From Ceratorhiza oryzae-sativae (Eukaryota > Basidiomycota > Agaricomycetes > Cantharellales > Ceratobasidiaceae): 64,000 nt of DNA. The notes under the pieces were generated by a model that was not told the DNA's origin, did not search any database, and saw only the letters and a program-made list of their open reading frames with translations. Positions 55,498 to 64,000 of the stretch are shown here, in pieces. Each line of letters begins with the position of its first letter. Position 1 is the stretch's first letter. The stretch lies in assembly GCA_030998015.1 (NCBI GenBank), contig JARWMV010000233.1:992001-1056000 (forward strand), given 5' to 3'. Position numbers and translations under genes: made by a program.

Positions 55498-56258
55498 TAT
55501 ATAAGAAGGATAAAGCAAGACTGGATGCCTCAGCTTGCTTTATCTTGTCAACCACCATAGACTGTAGCAAACACTGTAACTAGAACACTCAATACATACT
55601 GCATAGCACCAAACTGTCAACGCAGCCACTACTTAAGTGCTTTGCAAGGAAGCATCCAGAGGGTCACAACAATAAACTCAACTTAGAGAAAGATATAAAA
55701 AGATGAAAAATGAAAATAGGATATAATAAATGGTGCTCATGACATTGGGTCATGACAGTGGCTATTGTAAACAACAGCTGCATGGATTGCAGATTGTGGG
55801 CATGTATGGGGTGTGGAGGTTCCAAAATAGTGATGCCATTGTTGGGGATAGTTGTAGAACTCCTTCAGTGGATGATGTGCCATCAATGGTGTGCAGATGA
55901 AAATTTGAAAATAAATGACAACAATGTTATTGAAAGTGGACCAGCAGATAAGACTATCAAGTGCCATTTGGGAGGTGACAGTGCTTGCACAACCAGACAA
56001 TCAAAGATGAGCAAACCAAGCCAGCAATGATGAAGTGGTGGTGTAGCTTGCATGTTTTAGAATTAGAATGGGGGGAGCTGATCAGTTGATGGAAAGAGTC
56101 TTGAAGCAACAGTGTAGTTTGTCTTGTGCTTTGTTGGAGGGGTTCATTGGCCCCATTTCTTGCATGAGCCTTTGCTTGCATCAGGAAAAAAAAACCTTAA
56201 ATTATTATTGTTTATAACATGATATTGCTGTGTATAAACCAGTTGCAAGAATTGCTGA

Positions 56259-56297
56259 CCCCCCCCTTTTAATACCTACAATAAATGGTGGGGGGGG
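56259..56297. repeat. C8/G8 inverted repeat
   Basis: TGACCCCCCCC is followed 23 bp later by GGGGGGGGTTGA, which could fold into a GC hairpin. Confidence 0.55.
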
Positions 56298-56480
56298 TTG
56301 ATTATAGGCAATAACTGTGGATAAACCAGGATTATAGAAATAACAGAATTTGAAATTCCCCAAAATTAGCACCAAAGTGCTTCTAGTGGGAAGAGGACAG
56401 GAGCAAGGACCACATTCAGCTCATGGCTTAACACTGTGCTATGGGGAGCATGGGCTGGGAGGTAGCCAGGTTTATTAAAA

Positions 56481-56528
56481 CTGGATTTCACAAATTGCCT
56501 ATAATTGCCTATAATCTGTGAAATCCAG
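56481..56528. repeat. Perfect 12-bp inverted repeat
   Basis: CTGGATTTCACA (56481-56492) and TGTGAAATCCAG (56517-56528) flank a loop with tandem GCCTATAATT units. Related words (ATAAACCAG) recur at about 56230 and 56315, suggesting a degenerate small element. Confidence 0.55.
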
Positions 56529-57615
56529 GTTTATAAATAACCCAGTTTTTCCTGATGACTGGTGTCAAGGAGCAAAGGTTTGGCTTATTGTTTGACTACA
56601 GATCAAGGGCTGCCATACCTGGACCATCTACTGATCAACACATATTGAGCATGTGGCAGGCTTGTAATTAGCCAGCTAGGAAATGAGGACCGCGTCAACA
56701 TACAATGCCTGTCCATGTCTGGACCGCCAAATCTGTCTTGTCCACATTGCAGGCAGAATTTGATCAAAGCAGCTGGGAGCCTTGGGAATGGGATTAGCAA
56801 CCACATATTGGAATCGACTGTACACGAGCAACAACGGATTAGAGTTCAACACCAACCGACGCGAAGGAGAGCAGGGTCATGGGATTGGGTTCTGGCTCGA
56901 CCTTGGGTATGAAACCGAGGAATGAGGAAGAGATCTACTTGACAAGAAAGACCGCTGCTCGGATACGCACATCAAACAAACACAAGATCGTCCCAACGCA
57001 GCCACCTGCACGTAAAGCGATGCCTGAGCACCAGTTCCTATGGCTGTATGCCCTACGCTAGACTTATATGAAGGAGCGCCGAGTGCCGCCGTTGGTTTGA
57101 GCCCATCGCTCGCCGTCGTTCTCGTGGAGGTGTTTCCGCGCGCGTTCGATCATATACTCGGCGACGCAAGGGGTACATCACCTGCTGTCTCTGCCCTCAC
57201 AGTTAGGTCAGGGCACGATCTCAAGTCGTGGGCCCTGCCGCATAGGACGCGCCGTATGAAAGTGCGCAGTTGTCGTCGTTCAACGTGCCTGACGTCTGTC
57301 GCCGCCGACTCTTGGCTGGCATCACAGGCGCCTAGCTGATGTAACCTAGCCAATGGCACTCGAAACAAAAGAACGTTGAGCTCGAACGTGGTTGGAGCCT
57401 CGCCACCTTCATACCAGAACTTGCAGCATAAATGCGCGGTATTTATTCTCACATGAAAGCAGAGAAATTTGCATACAACAACCCACGTACAGATACACGA
57501 CAGGTATAGATTTCAACGAAAGCAAGAATAAAAGACCCACAAGCTGATAAAACGATCGCACGAGAGAGCGTCAATCCATGATTCTGATCAGTTCAAGGTG
57601 CCATTTCGAACAGGA

Positions 57616-60600
57616 TCACTCCAAGTTCATTTCAACGCGAGTGATTTCCGCCTCCAACACTGCCAACTCCGCCCACCGCTGTTCTCCGAATTCTCGATAG
57701 GTTTCGGCTAACAATTGCAATGCATCAAGGGTCTCACGGTGGCATTCCCCGAACTTGACCTTACTTGCAGCAACGGTCTCGAGCAGCAGCAACTCGGCTT
57801 TGTCCCACTTTTCTCGACTTTGGTAGGTTTGTGCAAGGTTATACATGCCGATTAATGTTGATGGATGGTGGGTACCAAACTCCTGTCTGCGTATATCCAG
57901 CTCTTCAACTTGCAGCACTTCTGCCTCGCCCCATCGACCTTGCTCCGAGTAAGTCAATGCAAGGTTGCCCATGCTGGTGAGTGTATCTGGGTGGCGCTTG
58001 CCAAGCTCCTGTCTGTGTATATCCAGCACTTCAACTTGCAGCACTTCTGCCTCGCCCCATCGACCTTGTCGCCGGTAGGTCGATGCAAGGTTGCCCATGC
58101 CGATTAATGTTGATGGATGGTGGGTACCAAACTCCTGTCTGCATATATCCAGCTCTTCAACTTGCAGCACTTCTGCCTCGCCCCATCGACCTTGTTCCGA
58201 GTAAGTCAATGCAAGGTTGCCCATGCTGGTGAGTGTATCTGGGTGGCGCTTGCCAAGCTCCTGTCTGTGTATATCCAGCACTTCAACTTGCAGCACTTCT
58301 GCCTCGCCCCATCGACCTTGTTCCGAGTAAGTCAATGCAAGGTTGCCCATGCCGATTAATGTTGATGGATGGTGGGTACCAAACTCCTGTCTGCATATAT
58401 CCAGCTCTTCAACTTGCAGCACTTCTGCCTCGCCCCATCGACCTTGCTCCGAGTAAGTCAATGCAAGGTTGCTCATGCTGGTGAGTGTATCTGGGTGGCG
58501 CTTGCCAAGCTCCTGTCTGTGTATATCCAGCACTTCAACTTGCAGCACTTCTGCCTCGCCCCATCGACCTTGTCGCCGGCAGGTCGATGCAAGGTTGCCC
58601 ATGCTGATTAATGTTGATGGATGGTGGGTACCAAACTCCTGTCTGCATATATCCAGCTCTTCAACTTGCAGCACTTCTGCCTCGCCCCATCGACCTTGCT
58701 CCGAGTAAGTCAATGCAAGGTTGCTCATGCTGGTGAGTGTATCTGGGTGGCGCTTGCCAAGCTCCTGTCTGTGTATATCCAGCACTTCAACTTGCAGCAC
58801 TTCTGCCTCGCCCCATCGACCTTGTCGCCGGTAGGTCGATGCAAGGTTGCCCATGCCGATTAATGTTGATGGATGGTGGGTACCAAACTCCTGTCTGCAT
58901 ATATCCAGCTCTTCAACTTGCAGCACTTCTGCCTCGCCCCATCGACCTTGCTCCGAGTAAGTCAATGCAAGGTTGCTCATGCTGGTGAGCGTATCTGGGT
59001 GGCGCTTGCCAAGCTCCTGTCTGCATATATCCAGCTCTTCAACTTGCAGCACTTCTGCCTCGCCCCATCGACCTTGTTGTCGGTAGGTCGTTGCAAGGTT
59101 GCTCATGCTGGTGAGCGTATCTGGGTGGCGCTTGCCAAGCTCCTGTCTGCATATATCCAGCTCTTCAACTTGCAGCACTTCTGCCTCGCCCCATCGACCT
59201 TGTTCCGAGTAAGTCAATGCAAGGTTGTTCATGCTGGTGAGTGTATCTGGGTGGCGTAATCCCAGCTCATGCTTTCTCGAACTGAGTACCTTTTCGTGCA
59301 GTGGTTCGGAATTTTTCCATAAGCCAATCTCGTCAAGTACCCGAGCAAAGTATGCTGCATCGTTTGCGTCGACTGTATCTGCACGTCCGGTGAGGATATT
59401 TACATGTGCAACTAGTCCACGCCGATACGATATGCCCTTTACGTCGTTAGAAAAGTCGATTGATAGAGCCAAGAGGTGCGAAGTGTGCCTTTGGGCATTT
59501 TGTTGCAGACGCTGTGCCATCCCACGAGACCAGTCTTGTACAAGCACATGAAGACTATATGCATCGTTCAATCGATCATAATCAAGAAGGGAGTACGAAA
59601 GCTCTCCTCGATGGGTTTCGAAAACTCGGTCGAGTCCCAGCGCTGGTTCGAATCGAGGAATAGTCGCAAGTAGTTTTTCACGAATGCCCAAGCTTCTTCA
59701 TCCTCTGTGCCGAAGTCTATCACTGGCTTATATTCTAGGCGGCGCGTGGCGCGCTCAAAGATTTCTTCCTTGATCATACTGTGATGTAGATGGCTGAGGA
59801 GACACAGCAACTGTTGCGCTCTTGCCGACAACCGCTCATAGCTCATAACCCATGTCGTGTACACCGTCTTTGTGTATTGCTCGGCGTTCCCGGCCCATCG
59901 ACTGTAGGATTCTAGTGCGCTCTGAGTATGCTCATGACACCGCTTCCTGTACTTTGCTATGCTTGTTTTTGCGCACCATATATACGCGCCGGAATGCACG
60001 ATGGCAAGTGCGAGATGCCCCAGATCCTAACAGCTGATGTCAACGAGGTCTTGGATAGGCTCATATGGTGCCCTCACCTCTACCAGTAATGCAGCTTCTT
60101 CATTTTCTTCTGCTGAAAGAGCTCCCATTTCTAGCCGCGCCTTCTTCAGGAGTAGATCTACGGCGTCGCCCGTTTCCATCCTACTGACATGACAGTCCGC
60201 ACCTGGCCCTTGTCCTAGTTGGCCGACCGCACGAAGGCGAGTGGTAATCAGTACGCTTCCATGTGTTCCTCGGGGAATGAAGTCTAGCAAAGCCATCGAT
60301 GGGTCGTCTGCGTTGTCGAACACGAGCAGCCACGGTTCACGTGACGTCCCCAGCCATCGTACGGCATCCTCCCATGTGTCCCCACTGCTCTTGATCGATG
60401 AAAAACTCCTCAAAGCGCTCTCTGCCGTATCCCTCGAGGTCGCATCAATATAAACGATATCCGCCCATTGGTCCAGCGTTCGTTCGATCGCTTTAAGCGC
60501 TATCTGTGTCTTCCCGGTACCGCCTAGTCCATGTATTACGCACACCCGTCGTTGGTGTCCCCCCAAGATACAATCTATAACCTGGGAAACCTGCTGCTCG

Positions 60601-61872
60601 TATCCTGTGAATAAAGCGGACGGAGCAGGACACTGCACGTAGCCCGTCGCCTGCTGCTTCGAGATCCTTTGTACCTTTCCACCTAGGGAGCGTAGATCAG
60701 CACCAAGGGACGAATCATTACATTGTATCTCCTACCAATATACTGCGCTTCAATTTTAGCGGGCCGCTTCAGCATTGCTTGACTAGCCGCTTGCAGGTGG
60801 CTCTGTACACCAGTCTGATGTAAGTAGCTTCGTGTATGCGCTACGACTTCGTCCATCCGTTGCCACTGGCTCGTTCGTACGCTTTGCATCCCCTGGTCCA
60901 CGCTGAACCGCCAGTACACATTCGTACCATCCTCGAACTGCGCAGCCATCTCCTGTGCTACTCGCTCGCAGTCTGTCGCCACATCCCTCATCGCTACAAG
61001 CAAGTTGGTCGGCATCACCCGCTGCATTATATTTGGCTTAGGAATTTGTATCGTGCGTGCATGGCCAGCGCCGATACATATGATAGACGACACATGGCGA
61101 CTTGGATATAGCACGCCAACCTCGGTGAGCACATGCCGGGTAGGATTGCTGCACCCGACGTCACCGCCGATCAACGACTCGCCGACGGCACCGTCGTGGA
61201 TCGTGAAGCTCTTGAATAGCTCGGGGTGGGCCATTGACGCTCGGACGGCTTGCCAGATCGGACAATCCGGCATCTGATTTTCCGGGCCCTTGTAGGACCT
61301 GATGATGCGAGGGATGCTTGCATCCAAGCTATGCTGTGACATTGCAAACACCATCCTAGCAAAATGCCGCGTTAGCCAGGGGCTGGGATCATTTCGATTT
61401 GCTCACGTACACTTTACACTTCTTTTCGCCAATCATATGCGTGTTTTCGTCTCCCGTTGCGCCGCGTACGATTTGCTTCAGTTCCTCCTCGAGCTTGCTC
61501 GCCTTGTAGGCTCCGGACGCGCCCTTGCTGATCATCTTCCGATCGGAGAACACTTGTTCGATCAACCTCATGTACGCCAATATAGCGGAATCCACGTCCA
61601 TGCTCAGCAGTCCAAGCATGCAGGCGATAAGTCTTTATTCAAATTGAGTTACGTATTAAACATAACTAGTCAGATGATTTCACTCACGCGCCAGTCCCAG
61701 TGCCAGCCATCAGCTCGCACCATTCCTCAATATTGACATTTCCGCCGGCTGCTTTCATTTTCTCTACGAGCGCTTTAAACAAAATGAGCGAAGAGAGTCC
61801 GCCGGCAACACCTCCCTCTAGAGTAAAGTTCTGAGCGCCAGCCCATATCCCCAAAGCCTGAATAGCACACAC
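57616..61872 (-). pseudogene. Patatin / NB-ARC / TPR NLR-like protein, with an apparent frameshift
   Basis: Minus-strand exons give a three-part STAND protein. N-terminal patatin-like region (about 61872-60735): GGVAGGLSSLIL resembles the glycine-rich oxyanion loop, AGTGTGA stands where GxSxG is expected, and IWQAVRASMAHPELFKSF plus SIICIGAGHA follow. Middle NB-ARC (60600-60080): Walker A GLGGTGKTQIALKAI, Walker B WLLVFDNADD, sensor GSVLITTR, then a winged-helix-like part (TWVMSYERLSARAQQLLCLL). C-terminal TPR array (59300-57700): 12 kinesin-light-chain-like 42-residue repeats (NLALTYSEQGRWGEAEVLQV). Fungal NLRs of this plan take part in non-self recognition and cell-death signalling. Two oddities: the patatin Ser is Gly, and near 59620 the frame shifts by one base between WDSTEF and ETHRGELSYSLLDYDR. 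The 5' end is unresolved: no clean start exon was found upstream of 61860. The introns at 60027-60077 and near 60683-60737 fit well. Confidence 0.75.
57865..59124 (-). repeat. 252-bp tandem repeat array coding the TPRs
   Basis: The same word (GGTGGGTACCAAACTCCTG, plus strand) starts near 57865, 58117, 58369, 58621 and 58873, exactly 252 bp apart. Each unit codes two TPRs (84 residues), one with RQEFGTHHPSTLI and one with RQELGKRHPDTLTS. Units differ by only a few bases, so they arose by recent duplication or are being homogenised. Confidence 0.9.
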
Positions 61873-63134
61873 CGAAGATTACTATGTTCATTCCCCGACT
61901 CGCATCACCGTCCGTGATTACGCCTTCCATTGATTTAAAGTCAAAGTATTGATTCACGTCCGCGAGAATAGTCGAGCGAGTTCAAGGGTGGATTAGGGTT
62001 GAAGCTGAGCTGAATGAGCGCCAAGGCGGTGTAGTTATGTGTATCTCCTCTGAGGTAAGCAATAGGGCTATGCAGTTCCACCAGCTCACCACAGGACCGA
62101 TGGATTCAAGTCAAATTATGATGGATCCACTCATCCTTCGCCGGGGTTTTAGATTTACCATATGATTTTGGATTCACTATGCCAATACCGTACAGCTTTG
62201 GCACCACGCGAGCGGTTGTCTCAACCCTTTCCTTGAACTTTGAGAATATTCCAATAGACTCCTCCAGCACAGAGATATCTGTAGAAAGAGTCGCAAGATG
62301 AAAGCCCGTATCGATAAGATTCTACCTGGTTCAAAAAAATGTCTCAGCGCAACTTCGCCACAAAGCTTTGCGTTGCCGTCTCTTGGTTCTGGTGAAGGAA
62401 CGCCCGCAAAGTCGAAGTGTTGGCTGGATATCGGGACCAAGTCGCATACGACAATGATTATTTTAGTCGAATGAGCAAATTATCTATTTGCCCCATCCCA
62501 CTTATTTCGCGCACCCTAATCATCCGGTGGTCAAAATTGTCCTGATCGACGCAAGTCAAGCCCAGGATCCTTTCATAGTGAGCACATTCCCCCTCGGATA
62601 TTGATTTGCCAGCCGCTCACCCCTAGCGTCTAATTGCACCCAAAAATGGCCAGATCTCATGCTGGCTGGCTCGGAACGGTCCTCAAGGAATACACTTGTC
62701 TGCTAGAAATTCACTTCGCGATCGTATCGAACTGGACCCCTCCTTGGATACGCTCAAAGAGTGTATTGCTCTCACCACAGTATCCGACGCATAGGGGGAC
62801 CTTGCTCTCGGAAGAGGTATTGCTGCAATCGCCCGCAGGTCAGATATCAAGTCGATTCATAGCTATTGTTACGAGGCTGTTTGGATCCTCCGCATAGAGA
62901 GGAGCCGAGCAGTTCTCGATTGAGTTGTTATCCTCAGAATATCCTGTTCTACCGATTTTTTTATTTGGGTTTAGGCCTGGAGGATCATAAGCATAAGAAA
63001 TGGGCCGTTCACGCAACGGACAAAATTGCTATAGAACTATCTTATATTTGATGCTTGCAACAAGGCAAATGGGGCCGAACAGTCCGGTGAATTTGTTACG
63101 ATGGACATGCATTCAACAACTTCATACAATACAC
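61873..63134. other. Poorly resolved region between the NLR-like and proteasome genes
   Basis: The right part (62600-63134) shows no gene. On the minus strand about 62460-62100 has coding character (see separate entry). The bases 61880-62000 should hold the NLR-like promoter or first exon, but I cannot define either. Confidence 0.4.
62100..62462 (-). CDS. Possible exons of an unrecognised protein
   Basis: On the minus strand one frame reads KIIIVVCDLVPISSQHFDFA then SPEPRDGNAKLCGEVALRHF, and after a probable intron near 62320 another reads GFHLATLSTDISVLEESIGI then SKFKERVETTARVVPKLYGI. Both are balanced, hydrophobic/charged protein-like sequence, unlike the random ORFs nearby. There is no clear ATG or stop, so this may be a fragment of a gene, or an extra N-terminal part of the NLR-like gene. 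I recognise no family. Confidence 0.3.
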
Positions 63135-64000
63135 TCATTGCGTTTGCGCGCCGTATCCACGAATCTTGTCCGCAAACCCCCACTCTGTTTTTGCCTCCAT
63201 CGAATCGGAAATCCTTACGCCTTGCTCCGTCACAGTCGCAATTTGGAACTATTGTTACCACGGGTGATTAGTCAACCGATATCGGGACCGAAGTACAACC
63301 ATACCTTGTTCAAGCTCCGCGCGTCGCGATAGAAAAGCACCTTCATGCAATCGGTGAGCAGCTCGCGACCCTGCTCTTCCGTCAGAGTCGTCTCGCGTCC
63401 TTCAACAGCTTTACGGAGAAGGGGGATGGCGATCATGGAACCGTATCCGGTAGCGATGGTCGAGGCAGAATAAGTTGTGCCGAGAAGGTCGACGTATCCC
63501 AAGAACCTACATTCGACCTCAATAAGAGGATGAGTATCATCATACGACGGAAATACGCACGGTTTCTGGTCCTTGTAACCTCCGACGATCATCGAATTCC
63601 AAAGGGGATCAATCTTAGATCGACGTGCATACATCACTTGACTCAGGTACTCATAGATCTCCCGGGGCCCAAGCTTATGTCCGTCGTCCTCGTTGTCCTC
63701 TTCAATCCTATGGGACGCAATCAGCCCCACAGACCGAATTCAGCTCCGATCCGATATACTGACATGAGATTGTCGAGGACATGCTGGATATATTGGAAGT
63801 CGCTCATGTCTCCGCCCGCACCAATCACGGTGTAATCTCCGACCGGGTGTAAACGTTGGATATCCTTGAAACGGGCGAGCGAGCCGTACGATGCTGAGAT
63901 GAACGGCTTGTTGAAAATTATAACAACATACAAGGACTGTTTGACTGCGTACCAAGGTTGTCGGCTGCGAGCATGACTCCGTCCTTGAAGCGGATGGCGA
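63135..64000 (-). CDS. PRE4: Proteasome subunit beta7 (PRE4/PSMB4), 5' part outside window
   Basis: The gene enters from the right edge and ends at TGA 63135-63137. Exons read IRFKDGVMLAADNLASYGSL and ARFKDIQRLHPVGDYTVIGA, then IEEDNEDDGHKLGPREIYEY, RRSKIDPLWNSMIVGGYKDQ, FLGYVDLLGTTYSASTIATG, LLTDCMKVLFYRDARSLNK and the last exon FQIATVTEQGVRISDSMEAK ending at RGYGAQTQ. The SYGSLARF, DPLWNSM, GYVDLLG and VLFYRDAR blocks identify the beta7 (Pre4) subunit of the 20S core rather than another beta subunit. It is a structural subunit without an active-site threonine. The propeptide and first residues lie beyond position 64000. Introns are about 50-60 nt and all frames join. Confidence 0.9.

Larger units (their letters stand above)
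52801..55671 (+). mobile_element. Gypsy-3 solo LTR carrying two nested insertions
   Basis: Starts TGTTATGACCCATCAAACAG and ends GGGTCACAACA, with target duplication ATAAA on both sides (52796-52800 and 55672-55676). After removing the nested solo LTR (52982-53502 plus its 5-bp duplication) and the Tc1 element (53903-55497 plus TA), about 748 bp of LTR remain, homologous to the LTR at 44464-45121. It has several ~110-bp U3 repeats and the TATA box TATATAAG at the Tc1 junction, followed by GATAAAGCAAG and CTTGCTTTATC arms. Confidence 0.88.
55672..57615. other. Gene-free region with small inverted repeats
   Basis: No supported gene lies here. The left part continues the A/T-rich transposon landscape; from about 57050 composition becomes more G/C-rich, like the host genes. 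Features seen are a C8 and G8 tract pair and a perfect 12-bp inverted repeat, listed separately. The last 200 bp are the 3' side of the NLR-like gene. Confidence 0.5.

Noticed and set aside
57865..59259. A ladder of 80-128-codon ORFs on the plus strand across the TPR array
   Set aside because: They recur every 252 bp only because the DNA repeats; they are antisense shadows of the TPR coding sequence, which alone has a continuous frame and a domain.

Overview
The window comes from a filamentous basidiomycete, most probably an Agaricomycete. The evidence is the very short introns (about 37-70 nt) with GT..AG borders, a DUF6533 membrane protein, a patatin/NB-ARC/TPR NLR-like gene, an ABCC transporter, chromodomain Ty3/gypsy elements, and a dynein heavy chain whose tail is a free-standing gene, a split known in Basidiomycota. 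A Rhizoctonia-like fungus fits, but that is inference.

Gene-rich half (1-31.8 kb). In order: an SSK2/SSK22-type MAPKKK of the HOG osmostress pathway (+); an unrecognised polytopic membrane protein (-); dynactin subunit 6/p27 (+) convergent with the dynein heavy-chain tail gene (-); a six-kb ABCC transporter (+) with two apparent frameshifts in NBD1; a U6 snRNA (+); a gene-poor 2.3 kb; a DUF6533 membrane protein (-); an Sso1/2-type exocytic t-SNARE (+); a 74-residue AN1 zinc-finger protein (+); cytosolic aspartate aminotransferase (+); and a TDA3-like FAD-dependent oxidoreductase (-).

Transposon nest (31.9-55.7 kb). Three LTR-retrotransposon families and one Tc1/mariner element are stacked in each other. 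Gypsy-1 is a chromovirus with two full-length copies: 32983-39929 (+, decayed) and 45528-52471 (-, intact pol, 5-bp TSD GGTGC, near-identical LTRs). Gypsy-2 is a chromovirus present as a 3' part at 39930-42620 and as solo LTRs. Gypsy-3 is present as a decayed gag plus 5' LTR at 42621-45121 (-) and a solo LTR at 52801-55671. That last solo LTR has itself received a 521-bp Gypsy-2-type solo LTR and a 1595-bp Tc1 element, all with recognisable target duplications. In Gypsy-1 and Gypsy-3 the primer-binding site is complementary to an LTR segment about 31-34 bp downstream of the TATA box, which is the Tf1/sushi self-priming arrangement. The Gypsy-2 LTR carries the same motif at the same place. Almost all TE nonsense codons look like CGA to TGA.

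Right end (57-64 kb). A patatin/NB-ARC/TPR gene (-) has 12 nearly identical TPR repeats in a 252-bp higher-order array. It lacks the expected patatin catalytic Ser and has an apparent frameshift between its NB-ARC and TPR parts. After a poorly understood stretch comes the 3' part of the proteasome beta7 gene (PRE4/PSMB4, -), which runs off the window.
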